Notes under the pieces: model-generated
Databases searched by the model: none
Told to the model about the DNA's origin: nothing
The model's input: only the letters and a program-made list of their open reading frames with translations
Program-made: the position numbers and the translations under genes
Shown here: one piece after another, positions 23,064 through 30,772 of the stretch
Numbering within the stretch: the stretch's first letter is position 1
Layout of the letters: each line of letters opens with the position of its first letter
Origin: JAHFRG01 sp041495205
Lineage (GTDB): Bacteria; Pseudomonadota; Gammaproteobacteria; Burkholderiales; JAHFRG01
DNA length: 39,381 nt
NCBI GenBank assembly: GCA_041495205.1
Contig: JBGQCF010000019.1
Span: 1-39,381, forward strand
Direction of reading: 5' to 3'

Positions 23064-23612
23064 ATGGATATTCCTGGCCGCGTATTTCTTGATACGAACG
23101 TAGTGAACTTTACTCTCGATTGGGGCGAAGCGATCTTTGATGGAGGTGAGATACCGGACTACCTCCCTGCACAGGTTGGAGCAGATATCCTTGCGCTCCG
23201 TGACATCTTTCTGACGGGGCAGCGAGCTTCTTGGCAGCTAGCCATTTCTCCGCAGACCTATAACGAGATTCAGGCAACCTCTGATCCGGAAAGGCGCGCT
23301 GCACTGGAAAGGTGGTTCGGTGAGCTTTGGTTCTACTGGCGGAAGTTTTTCGAGCAAGACGATCTTTCCGACCTTGATGCCGAGTCACTAGCAAAACGTT
23401 TGGTTCCAGCTCAGTTCCTCGCCGCGTTCCCGCAGTCTTCTGACAGGGAACTCATCGCTTATGCTGTTGCGTATGGATGCGATGCCTTCTGCACGCGAGA
23501 TCGGAAAACAATTCTTCGCCATCGCCACGAATTGAACGGACTGCCGCTTCGGATTTTTACGCCTGCGGAGTGGTGGGCGGCTATTGCCCCCTACGCTGGT
23601 TTGTGGGTATGA
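23064..23612 (+). CDS. PIN-domain nuclease
   Basis: A 182-residue single-domain protein. It starts DIPGRVFLDTNVVNF, the first acidic strand of PIN nucleases (D10, N12), has an acidic helix region, and ends with SDRELIAYAVAYGCDAFCTRDRKTIL, which supplies the later acidic residues (D127, D140, D146). PIN domains cleave RNA, less often DNA, using Mg2+ or Mn2+. ATG 23064 is preferred to the TTG at 23049 because the fold begins at once after it. It lies 43 bases after the GHKL gene on the same strand and is probably its effector. VapC-type toxins have a small antitoxin gene beside them; none is seen here, so control may come from the two upstream proteins. Confidence 0.8.
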   Translation: MDIPGRVFLDTNVVNFTLDWGEAIFDGGEIPDYLPAQVGADILALRDIFLTGQRASWQLAISPQTYNEIQATSDPERRAALERWFGELWFYWRKFFEQDDLSDLDAESLAKRLVPAQFLAAFPQSSDRELIAYAVAYGCDAFCTRDRKTILRHRHELNGLPLRIFTPAEWWAAIAPYAGLWV

Positions 23613-23648
23613 CTTAAATAAATCAGCAAACGCATAAATGGCATGTAC

Positions 23649-23700
23649 AAATGGGGGCAGGTCTTGAAATATCAGTTTTGTCATTTGCCCACCTCCCACC
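23649..23700. repeat. Possible REP/transposase-associated repeat remnant
   Basis: The text AATGGGGGCAGGTCTTGAAA and the following bases resemble a short repeat I remember from many proteobacterial intergenic regions beside REP-associated transposases. No transposase is present. The identification is from memory only. Confidence 0.25.
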
Positions 23701-23750
23701 GAACGTGCAGATTCAGAGACAAATTCTTTTTAAGCATTTGTGACTTGAAT

Positions 23751-23840
23751 TGGCGGAAGGTGTGAGATTCGAACTCACGAGAGGCTTGCGCCTCTGCCGG
23801 TTTTCAAGACCGGTGCCTTAAACCGCTCGGCCAACCTTCC
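23751..23840 (-). tRNA. tRNA-Ser(TGA)
   Basis: The minus strand gives acceptor GGAAGGT, D-arm GGCCGAGCGGTTTAAGGC, anticodon arm CCGGT-CTTGAAA-ACCGG (anticodon TGA), a long variable arm GCAGAGGCGCAAGCCTC, T-arm GTGAG-TTCGAAT-CTCAC and an encoded CCA; 90 bases. Its 5' half is repeated upstream on the same strand. It borders the methyltransferase-ATPase-PIN cassette. Confidence 0.97.
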
Positions 23841-24050
23841 GTTCATCACTACTGGATACCTGCCGGTTTTAGCTCCGGCATAACCTGCAAGCAGGTTAGC
23901 CTTCACTGGAGCAGGCTGCGCATGCTCCAAGACCGGTGCCTTAAACCGCTCGGCCAACCTTCCGTTCATCACTACTGGATACCTGCCGGTTTTAGCTCCG
24001 GCATAACCTGCAAGCAGGTTATGCCTTCACTGGAGCAAGCTGCGCGTGCT
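23805..24050. repeat. Tandem duplication (unit about 123 bp) containing the 5' half of tRNA-Ser(TGA)
   Basis: Two near-identical units start at 23805 and 23928. Each holds the first 36 bases of the tRNA (to the anticodon loop, GGTCTTG), then about 85 bases with two hairpins, AACCTGC-AA-GCAGGTT and GCCGG-x8-CCGGC. The second unit has one extra base and a few substitutions, and its tRNA half (23928-23963) lacks the 3' half. A decayed start of a third unit may follow near 24051. Transcription from the minus strand would pass through the orphan half before the true tRNA. Confidence 0.85.
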
Positions 24051-24087
24051 CTAGAACCGCCGCATTCGACCGGCCCCTCATCTCAAT

Positions 24088-24146
24088 CTTCTCCCGCCAC
24101 GCGGGAGAAGAAGCAAATGTCCCCTCTCCCGCAAATGCGGGAGAGG
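24088..24146. repeat. Paired inverted repeats of a CTCCCGC-GCGGGAG family
   Basis: Two hairpins, CTTCTCCCGC-CAC-GCGGGAGAAG (24088-24110) and CCTCTCCCGC-AAAT-GCGGGAGAGG (24123-24146), are adjacent. This is a common intergenic REP-like unit in proteobacteria. The region 23841-24302 contains no gene. Confidence 0.7.
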
Positions 24147-24230
24147 AATTGGGTGAGCGCCACCAACTCTCCGGGGGCTGCATCATAACTCTTAACGCCT
24201 TGTTTTAGCTAGATTCCATTTTTGTGCGGC

Positions 24231-24259
24231 TTGCAACTTTCACCCGGGCCGAGTAGTCT
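24231..24259 (+). promoter_or_regulatory. Candidate sigma-70 promoter for the Bax-inhibitor-1 gene
   Basis: TTGCAA (24231-24236) and TAGTCT (24254-24259) are 17 bases apart, about 45 bases before the start codon. The match to consensus is moderate. Confidence 0.3.
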
Positions 24260-24302
24260 TAAGCACTGAGCATGTGCTCAAGTTTACCAAGGAGCAGTTT
24301 CG

Positions 24303-24992
24303 ATGCAACCGGATATTCAGGCAAGTTCGCAAACGACACAACTAGCGCTGATCCAGCACAAGGTATTGCGCAATACCTACATGATGCTGGGGTTGACGAT
24401 GATTCCAACGGTGATCGGCGCGATCGCCGGAACCGCAACCAATTTCTCATTCCTTGCGCAATACCCGATCATGGGGCCGCTGCTGATGCTGGCGGCAATG
24501 TTCGGGCTGATGTTCGCGGTGGCCGCAACCCGCAACAGCATCTGGGGTGTGATATTGCTGTTGGCCTTCACTTTTGTGATGGGCTGGTGGCTGGGACCGA
24601 TGCTGCAATATGCCCTGCAATTCAGAAACGGCGGGCAATTGGTGGGAGTGGCCGCCGGGGGAACCGGGTTGATTTTCTTCACCTTGGCGGGAATCGCCAC
24701 CGTGACCAGGAAGGATTTCAGCTTCATGGGCAAGTTTCTTATGGTCGGGCTGATTCTTCTGATTATCGCTTCCATCGCCAATCTGTTTTTCCAGGTTCCC
24801 GTGGCCTCCATGACGATTTCAGCGCTGGTGATTCTGCTGTTCTCAGGTTACATCCTGTATGACGTGAGCCAGATCGTACATGGCGGCGAAACCAACTACG
24901 TCATGGCCACGCTGAAAATCTATCTCGACATCTATAATATCTTCGTCAACCTGCTGAACCTGCTATTGGCTTTTTCCGGTCAGCGGGACTAA
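24303..24992 (+). CDS. Bax inhibitor-1/YccA family membrane protein
   Basis: A 229-residue inner-membrane protein with about seven hydrophobic helices. The family signature is seen in the first helices (LRNTYMMLGLTMIPTVIGAIAG), the middle (LLAFTFVMGWWLGPMLQYAL) and the end, where the two conserved acidic positions are in SGYILYDVSQIVHGGETNYVMATLKIYLDIYNIFVNLLNLLLAFSG. Relatives are YccA, a modulator of the FtsH protease, and TMBIM calcium-leak channels; which role applies here is unknown. AAGGAG at 24289-24294 precedes the ATG. It stands alone, between the repeat zone and a terminator shared with the opposing rlmD gene. Confidence 0.95.
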   Translation: MQPDIQASSQTTQLALIQHKVLRNTYMMLGLTMIPTVIGAIAGTATNFSFLAQYPIMGPLLMLAAMFGLMFAVAATRNSIWGVILLLAFTFVMGWWLGPMLQYALQFRNGGQLVGVAAGGTGLIFFTLAGIATVTRKDFSFMGKFLMVGLILLIIASIANLFFQVPVASMTISALVILLFSGYILYDVSQIVHGGETNYVMATLKIYLDIYNIFVNLLNLLLAFSGQRD

Positions 24993-25010
24993 ACGCAAGC
25001 AACTCATGTA

Positions 25011-25036
25011 AAAGGCGGGCATGTGCCCGCCTTTTT
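25011..25036. terminator. Bidirectional intrinsic terminator between the BI-1 gene and rlmD
   Basis: AAAGGCGGGC-ATGT-GCCCGCCTTT is a strong GC stem with T-runs on both strands. It ends the plus-strand membrane protein gene and the long minus-strand series at rlmD. Confidence 0.92.
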
Positions 25037-26345
25037 ATTTTGCCCGCTCGAATAGCGCGATGGATTCGATGTGCGAGGTATGCGGAAACATGTTGACGAC
25101 CCCCGCCGCCTTGAGCTGGTAATTTTTTGTGTGCACCAGCACCGCCGCGTCCCGCGCCAGCGTCGCCGGATTGCAGGAAATATAGACGATGCGCAACGGT
25201 GCGCTACCGCCTAGCGCTTTCACTACCGCCACCGCGCCATCGCGCGGAGGGTCAAGCAACATCTTGTCAAAGCGACCGTAGCTTGCCAAAGAAGCCTCGG
25301 TCACTTCAAACAGATTTGCGACATGGAAATCGGCTGTTTCCAATAATCCATTCCGCGCGGCGTTTTCCGTGGCGCGGCGCGCAAGCTCCGGATCGCCCTC
25401 TATACCCGTCACAACCGCCCCGCTGCGCGCTGCCGGCAACGTGAAATTTCCCAAACCACAGAACAAATCGGCGATCCGCTCCTGGGGCGCGGGATCAAGC
25501 AATTGCATGGCGCGACGCACCAGCATGCGGTTCATGGCATGGTTGACCTGAGTGTACTCGGTGGGATGAAACGCCATGGCCAAGTTGAACTCGGGCAGCG
25601 TGTAATAAAGCCCGGGCATATTCTCCGGGTAAAAAGCATGCGCTGATTCCGGCCCTCCCGGCTGCAGGTAAAACTGCACCCGGTGACGGTCGGCAAATGT
25701 TTTGAGTGATTCCCTGTCGCCATTATTCAGCTCATCCAGGACGCGCAGCACCAGCACATCTACGGCTTCCCCTATCGCCAATTCCAGTTGCGGTATTCGG
25801 TCGCGCAGCGACAAACCACCGATTAACTCGCGCAATGGTTTAAGCAGCTCTGATATCCGGCGGGGCAGGATTTCGCAGCTTTGCATATCGGCAACAAAGC
25901 TGCTGCGCTTCTCGTGAAAGCCCACCAGCACGCCGCTTTTCTTCGCCACATAGCGCACCGCAAGCCGCGCGCGCTGCCGGTATTCCCATGCCGGTCCGTA
26001 GATCGCCGGCAACAGCAATTCCGCTTTGACTTTGCCGATGTGCCGGAGATTGTCTTCAAGTATGCGCTGCTTCGCCGCTACCTGAGCTTTTGCATCAAGA
26101 TGCTGCATGCTACAGCCGCCGCATGTGCCAAAGTAGCGGCAGCGCGGCGCAACCCGCATGGAGCTTGAGCGCAGGATGCGCTCCGCCTTGCCTAGCTCGT
26201 AGTTCGGCTCTTTACGGTACGCCGAGAAAACGACCGTTTCGCCCGGCACCGCATCTTCGATAAAGGCAGCCTTGCCTTCAACATGTGCGATGCCGCGGCC
26301 TTCCTGATCCAGGGATTCAATAACGGCTTCGGTAAACAATCGCAA
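25035..26345 (-). CDS. rlmD: 23S rRNA (uracil(1939)-C5)-methyltransferase
   Basis: A 436-residue SAM-dependent RNA methyltransferase that makes m5U1939 in 23S rRNA. An N-terminal TRAM domain (about residues 1-58, VIESLDQEGRGIAHVEGKAAFIEDAVPGE) is followed by the [4Fe-4S] cysteines in CRYFGTCGGCSMQHLD and CEILPR. The SAM fold has ADLFCGLGNFTLPAA, DPPRDGA and the catalytic cysteine in ISCNPATLARDAAVL. The length fits RlmD (433 in E. coli) and the four-cysteine cluster separates it from TrmA. Its start lies 9 bases after the stop of the upstream exonuclease gene, so it is probably the last gene of that operon. Confidence 0.95.
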   Translation of the reverse strand: MRLFTEAVIESLDQEGRGIAHVEGKAAFIEDAVPGETVVFSAYRKEPNYELGKAERILRSSSMRVAPRCRYFGTCGGCSMQHLDAKAQVAAKQRILEDNLRHIGKVKAELLLPAIYGPAWEYRQRARLAVRYVAKKSGVLVGFHEKRSSFVADMQSCEILPRRISELLKPLRELIGGLSLRDRIPQLELAIGEAVDVLVLRVLDELNNGDRESLKTFADRHRVQFYLQPGGPESAHAFYPENMPGLYYTLPEFNLAMAFHPTEYTQVNHAMNRMLVRRAMQLLDPAPQERIADLFCGLGNFTLPAARSGAVVTGIEGDPELARRATENAARNGLLETADFHVANLFEVTEASLASYGRFDKMLLDPPRDGAVAVVKALGGSAPLRIVYISCNPATLARDAAVLVHTKNYQLKAAGVVNMFPHTSHIESIALFERAK

Positions 26346-26354
26346 ATCCTGGAA

Positions 26355-27134
26355 TCAGGCGGTGCGCCATGCGCTCAGGAATTCGCGCCAGTGCGGCTCG
26401 GAGTTCTTGCTCAAGTTCGCACGCACCAGTTCGCATTCGCTGCGGTACTGCTCATTGCTGAACGATCCGCGCACCAATTGAAAGCGCAGATAAAGCAGGT
26501 AGGTATTCGCGGCGTCGGTCTCGCAGTAATTGCGGATCGAGTCGGTTTTGCCTTTCTGGTAGGCATCCCACACTTTTGACCCATCCATTCCCAGCTTGCC
26601 TGGAAAGCCGATGAGTCTGGCCATATCATCCAGCGGGACGTAATTGCGCGGCTGGTAAAGCGCGAGCAAATCCATCAAATCGAGATGGCGCAGATGATAG
26701 CGGCTGATGTAGTTGTTCCACTTGAACTCCTTGTCGTCCTCGCCCAGGTTCCAGTAGCGCGGAGCGGGAATCCCGTGAATCAGGCTGCGATAATGCAGTA
26801 CCGGCAAATCGAAACCGCCGCCGTTCCAGGACACCAGCTGCGGAGTGTATTTTTCGATGCCGTCGAAAAAGCGCCGGATCAGATCAGCTTCCGCGGCCTT
26901 TGCATCACCTAAAGACCAGACCGTGAAGCCGTCCCGGTCACGCAGGACGCAGGCAATGGCCACCACGCGATGCAGATGCAGCGGCAGAAAATCGCTGCCG
27001 CTCGACTGGCGGCGGCGCTGGAAAGCCATTTCGGCAATGTCGTTCGCTGCGATCTCCGGACCCAGCGCGTGGAGCCGGCGCAAACCCTCGACGTCCGGAA
27101 CCGTCTCGATGTCAAAAGCCAGAACAGGCGTCAT
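26355..27134 (-). CDS. Predicted 3'-5' exonuclease related to PolB exonuclease domain
   Basis: A 259-residue RNase H-like nuclease. The first acidic motif is LAFDIETVPD (D8, E10), the second is in LVSWNGGGFDLPVLHYR and the third in YCETDAANTYLLYLRF, matching the DEDDy-type PolB exonuclease family without a polymerase domain. RHLDLMDLLALY lies between. Such stand-alone proteins are common beside cysM in betaproteobacteria, but their substrate is not well established. It starts 3 bases after the cysM stop codon and ends 9 bases before the rlmD start, so it is co-transcribed with both. Confidence 0.88.
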   Translation of the reverse strand: MTPVLAFDIETVPDVEGLRRLHALGPEIAANDIAEMAFQRRRQSSGSDFLPLHLHRVVAIACVLRDRDGFTVWSLGDAKAAEADLIRRFFDGIEKYTPQLVSWNGGGFDLPVLHYRSLIHGIPAPRYWNLGEDDKEFKWNNYISRYHLRHLDLMDLLALYQPRNYVPLDDMARLIGFPGKLGMDGSKVWDAYQKGKTDSIRNYCETDAANTYLLYLRFQLVRGSFSNEQYRSECELVRANLSKNSEPHWREFLSAWRTA

Positions 27135-27137
27135 TGA

Positions 27138-28025
27138 TTACGCCGGGAACACGCCGGTGGACAAATAACGGTCGCCACGGTCGCACACGATGGACACGAT
27201 CACCGCATTTTCCACTTCCGCTGAAACCTGCAGCGCCGCCCACAGCGCGCCGCCGGAAGAGATGCCTGCGAAGATGCCTTCTTCGCGGGCGAGCCGGCGC
27301 GTCATTTCCTCGGCGTCCTGCTGGCTCACCTCAATGACGCGATCAACCCGCCTGCGGTCAAAAATTTTAGGGAGATACGCTTCAGGCCACTTGCGTATGC
27401 CGGGTATTTGCGAACCTTCCGTAGGCTCGCAACCGATGATCTGGATCGCCGGGTTTTTTTCCTTGAAGAAACGCGAGCAGCCCATGATGGTGCCGGTAGT
27501 ACCCATGCTGCTCACAAAATGGGTAATCTTTCCATTAGTGTCGCGCCAGATTTCAGGGCCGGTGCCTTCGTAATGGGAGAGCGGATTATCCGGATTGGCG
27601 AATTGATCGAGTATGATGCCCTGCCCTGCCTCACGCATGCGCTCGGCGGTGTCTCTCGCCGCCTCCATCCCCCCTTTTTCCGGCGTGAGCACAAATTCTG
27701 CGCCGAAAGCCCGCATGGTCTGCCGCCGCTCCACGCTCAAATGCTCCGGCATCACCAGCACCATGCGGTAGCCCATCATCGCCGCCGCCATCGCCAGCGC
27801 GATCCCGGTATTGCCGCTGGTCGCCTCGATCAAAGTATCCCCCGGTTTAATGTCACCGCGCGCTTGGGCGCGCACGATCATGGAAAGCGCCGGGCGGTCT
27901 TTCACCGACCCTGCCGGGTTATCGCCCTCCAGCTTGACCAGGATGGTGTTGCTGGTTTTTCCGGGAATGCGCTTTAACCCAACCAGCGGGGTATCGCCGA
28001 CAAATTGCTCGATGGTTTTATACAT
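27138..28025 (-). CDS. cysM: Cysteine synthase B (O-acetylserine/thiosulfate sulfhydrylase)
   Basis: A 295-residue pyridoxal-phosphate enzyme that makes cysteine from O-acetylserine with sulfide, or S-sulfocysteine with thiosulfate. The PLP lysine lies in NPAGSVKDRPALSMI, followed by the phosphate-binding and substrate loop EATSGNTGIALAMAA, the glycine loop VSSMGTTGTIMGCSRF, and SSGGALWAAL near the C-terminus. The length and the text RRQTMRAFGAEFVLTP fit CysM rather than the longer CysK. It is the usual end of the betaproteobacterial lapAB-rfaE-hldD-cysM string. A 78-base gap separates it from hldD. Confidence 0.95.
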   Translation of the reverse strand: MYKTIEQFVGDTPLVGLKRIPGKTSNTILVKLEGDNPAGSVKDRPALSMIVRAQARGDIKPGDTLIEATSGNTGIALAMAAAMMGYRMVLVMPEHLSVERRQTMRAFGAEFVLTPEKGGMEAARDTAERMREAGQGIILDQFANPDNPLSHYEGTGPEIWRDTNGKITHFVSSMGTTGTIMGCSRFFKEKNPAIQIIGCEPTEGSQIPGIRKWPEAYLPKIFDRRRVDRVIEVSQQDAEEMTRRLAREEGIFAGISSGGALWAALQVSAEVENAVIVSIVCDRGDRYLSTGVFPA

Positions 28026-28103
28026 GCAGTTCTTTCAAAAAGCATCGACCATTATCATACCCGGTGCTGCGTCGAAGATGCCAAAGTGGGCTGGGAAGCG
28101 CAC

Positions 28104-29096
28104 TTATGCCTGTTTCAGCAAGTGCTCGACATAGCGGGCAACACCCTGCTGCACATTCAGGAAAGGCTCGTGATAGCCGGCGCTGCGCAAGGCGCCGATA
28201 TCCGCCTGGGTATAATTCTGGTACTTGCCCTGCAGGATTTCCGGGAAAAAGGTGTAATGAATGATACTCTGCCCTTGCATTTGCTTCAGGCTCAGATGGG
28301 GCTCACCCCCGCGGCAAGCATTGACCGTGGCCACTGCCACTTCATTGAAGGTCTGTGACGCCCCGGTGCCAACGTTGAAAATCCCCGATTTCTCGGAATG
28401 ATCGAGGAAAAACAGGTTAACTTTGATGACATCCTCAACCGATATGAAGTCACGCCGCTGCTCACCATCAGTGTAGCCTCCGCTGCCCTGAAACAGTTTT
28501 ACCTTTCCGGTTGCGCGATATTCGTCGAAGAAATGCAACGCAACGGATGCCATTTTTCCCTTATGGCGCTCGCGGGGACCGTAAACGTTGAAATAGCGCA
28601 AGCCGGCAATTTGCGCGCTGCGTTCTACCAGCCTGCGCCGTGCCATTTGGTCAAATAAAAACTTGGAGTACCCGTAAATATTAAGCGGCGCTTCATGTTC
28701 GCGCGCTTCCTTGAATACCTCGCCTGCGCCGTATACCGCGGCTGAGGAAGCATAAATAAAAGGCACGTCTTCGTTCTGGCAATACTCCAGCAGCTGCACC
28801 GAATAACTGTAATTGTTCCGCATCATGTAGCGGCCGTCACTCTCGGTGGTATCGGTACACGCGCCCTGGTGCAGTACGGCGCTGACCGCGTCATCGAATT
28901 CCCCTTCAACCAAGCGCTCGAGAAAAGCGTCCTTATCGAGATAATCGGCGATTTCGCAATCAACCAGATTGGTGAATTTGTCAGCGTGTTTCAGCTCATC
29001 CACTGCAAGGATGTTGGTTTCGCCGCGCTGATTTAACGCTTTGACCAGATTTGAACCGATAAACCCGGCGGCTCCCGTTACAACCGTGTAATTCAT
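28104..29096 (-). CDS. hldD: ADP-L-glycero-D-manno-heptose 6-epimerase
   Basis: A 330-residue short-chain-dehydrogenase-like epimerase that makes ADP-L-glycero-beta-D-manno-heptose for the lipopolysaccharide inner core. The NAD(P) turn VTGAAGFIGSNLVKALNQRG is at residues 5-24; the catalytic tyrosine-lysine pair is in NIYGYSKFLFD, with the serine/threonine in YASSAAVYG. The family phrases NVYGPRERHKGKMASV and GTGASQTFNEVA are present. It lies 9 bases after rfaE and shares its pathway. Confidence 0.96.
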   Translation of the reverse strand: MNYTVVTGAAGFIGSNLVKALNQRGETNILAVDELKHADKFTNLVDCEIADYLDKDAFLERLVEGEFDDAVSAVLHQGACTDTTESDGRYMMRNNYSYSVQLLEYCQNEDVPFIYASSAAVYGAGEVFKEAREHEAPLNIYGYSKFLFDQMARRRLVERSAQIAGLRYFNVYGPRERHKGKMASVALHFFDEYRATGKVKLFQGSGGYTDGEQRRDFISVEDVIKVNLFFLDHSEKSGIFNVGTGASQTFNEVAVATVNACRGGEPHLSLKQMQGQSIIHYTFFPEILQGKYQNYTQADIGALRSAGYHEPFLNVQQGVARYVEHLLKQA

Positions 29097-29105
29097 CAGT
29101 CTTCC

Positions 29106-30065
29106 TTAATTCCCAAACAGCTCTTCACGATACACCGCCGCCGTGCCGAACTTGCCAACCACGATGCCTGCGGCACGGTTGGCGATACGCACCGCATCAG
29201 GCAAATCCGCGCCGCTTGCCAGCATCACTCCCAGCGCGGCAATCACCGTGTCCCCGGCGCCGCTTACATCAAAGACTTCGCGCGCCTGCGCCTGTACCTT
29301 CAGCATGCCGCCGTTACTGAACAGCGTCATGCCCTCCTCGCCTCGGGTCACCAGCAGCGCCTTGAGATTGAGTTTTCGCATCAATTGCCGGGCCTTGGCG
29401 GCGAACTCTTTGTCGCTTTTCCAGACCCCCATCACCTGCTGGAATTCGGCGCGGTTAGGGGTAAGCATGGTGGCGTTGCGATATTGTTCGTAGTCGTTGC
29501 CCTTGGGGTCGACCAGCACTACCTTCCCGGCGCGGTTGGCAAGCGCAATCATGCGCGCGATGTGCTTGAGCCCCCCTTTCCCGTAATCGGACAGGATCAC
29601 CACATCACATGCAGGCAGTTTTTTTTCAAAGTCGGCGAGCTTGGAGGCAAGCACTTCATGGCTGGGCGAGGTCTCGAAATCCACTCGAACCAGCTGCTGG
29701 TTGCGCGCTACCACTCGCAGCTTTACCGTAGTCATGATGCTACGGTCATGGTGCAACAAGGCACGCACGCGATTGCGCTTGAGCAGATTTTCCAGCCTGG
29801 CTCCGGGCTCGTCCACGCCCACGACCGAAAGCAGGGTCACTTGCGCGCCAAGTGCTGCCGCATTGCATGCAACGTTTGCCGCACCGCCCGGTCGCTCATC
29901 TTCCTTCTTTGTGTCAATTCTTACGATGGGTACCGGCGCCTCAGGCGAAATGCGCTCGACCTCGCCATACCAATAGCGGTCGAGCATGGCGTCGCCAACC
30001 ACCAGCAGGCGGGCTTTGGCCAGCGCGGCGGGGGAGATTTTTTTACGGGTGTTTGTTTTTTTCAT
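29106..30065 (-). CDS. rfaE1: D-glycero-beta-D-manno-heptose-7-phosphate kinase
   Basis: A 319-residue PfkB-type sugar kinase that phosphorylates heptose 7-phosphate at C1 in heptose synthesis. Visible blocks are VVGDAMLDRYWYGEVERISPEAPVPIV near the start, RPGGAANVACNAAALGA, and the ATP/anion-hole motif EVFDVSGAGDTVIAALG with the catalytic aspartate. The protein ends after the kinase domain, so the second (adenylyltransferase) domain of the bifunctional HldE of E. coli is absent; that step must be done by a separate RfaE2, not in this window. Its start overlaps the end of pyrF by four bases. Confidence 0.95.
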   Translation of the reverse strand: MKKTNTRKKISPAALAKARLLVVGDAMLDRYWYGEVERISPEAPVPIVRIDTKKEDERPGGAANVACNAAALGAQVTLLSVVGVDEPGARLENLLKRNRVRALLHHDRSIMTTVKLRVVARNQQLVRVDFETSPSHEVLASKLADFEKKLPACDVVILSDYGKGGLKHIARMIALANRAGKVVLVDPKGNDYEQYRNATMLTPNRAEFQQVMGVWKSDKEFAAKARQLMRKLNLKALLVTRGEEGMTLFSNGGMLKVQAQAREVFDVSGAGDTVIAALGVMLASGADLPDAVRIANRAAGIVVGKFGTAAVYREELFGN

Positions 30066-30772
30066 TTTTGTTTTTCAGTCTTGGTAATTTCCTGGTTAAT
30101 TTCCTGCAATGCCTTGAGCGGGTCCTGCGCTTGGGTAACCGGCCTGCCGATCACCAGATAATCCACCCCATTGAGCACGGCCTGGCGCGGTGTCACTACT
30201 CGCAACTGGTCGTCATGACCAGCCTGTGCCGGCCTGATGCCGGGAGTGACCAGGCAGAATTCCCTGCCAAACTGCTTTCTTAACCGGGGTGCTTCATGCC
30301 CCGAACAAACCACACCGTCCGCGCCGGATTGATGCGCAAGTCCCGCAAGCCGCAGCACCGCATCATCAATCCCGCCGCCAATTCCCAGTTGCCCGAGGTC
30401 TCCGCGATCCAAGCTGGTCAGCACAGTGACCGCAATGAGCAGCGGCCGCGGATTGACCCTATCCAGAGCTTCGCGTGCTGCTGCGAGCATAGCTCTTCCT
30501 CCCAGCGCATGCACGCTCAGCATCCACATGCCGAGCTTGGAAGCCGCCTTGCATGCCTGCGCGACGGTGTGCGGAATGTCGTGAAACTTCAAATCCAGGA
30601 ACACGCCGAATCCACGCTGCACCAACTGTTCAACCAGTTGCGGACCGGCGGCAGTGAACAATTCCTTGCCTACCTTTAAACGGCAGGCGCGAGGCTCGAC
30701 CCGGTTCACAAACTGCAAAGCGGATTGCGCGTCGGCATAATCCAGCGCAACGATGATCCTGGGTTCATTCAT
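30062..30772 (-). CDS. pyrF: Orotidine 5'-phosphate decarboxylase
   Basis: A 236-residue TIM-barrel enzyme that makes UMP from OMP. Motifs are IIVALDYADA at residues 5-14, KVGKELFTAAGP, the catalytic FLDLKFHDIPHTVA (Lys-x-Asp pattern), and the phosphate-binding LVTPGIRPA and DYLVIGRPVTQA. ATG 30772 is the start: it overlaps the lapB stop codon (ATGA on the minus strand), and the longer frame upstream lies inside lapB. The gene sits between lapB and rfaE and overlaps both, which makes it part of a tightly coupled block. Confidence 0.95.
   Translation of the reverse strand: MNEPRIIVALDYADAQSALQFVNRVEPRACRLKVGKELFTAAGPQLVEQLVQRGFGVFLDLKFHDIPHTVAQACKAASKLGMWMLSVHALGGRAMLAAAREALDRVNPRPLLIAVTVLTSLDRGDLGQLGIGGGIDDAVLRLAGLAHQSGADGVVCSGHEAPRLRKQFGREFCLVTPGIRPAQAGHDDQLRVVTPRQAVLNGVDYLVIGRPVTQAQDPLKALQEINQEITKTEKQK

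Noticed and set aside
23613..23750. Possible group II intron remnant near ACCTCCCACCGAACGTGC
   Set aside because: Only a short, vague resemblance; no domain V hairpin or reverse transcriptase text is present.
23775..23972. Frame encoding a repeated GRLAERFKAPVLK text
   Set aside because: This is the well-known false translation of a serine tRNA gene, here doubled by the tandem duplication.
23805..24146. CRISPR-like array
   Set aside because: The repeats are a two-unit duplication and two hairpins with no regular spacers. No cas gene is present in the window.
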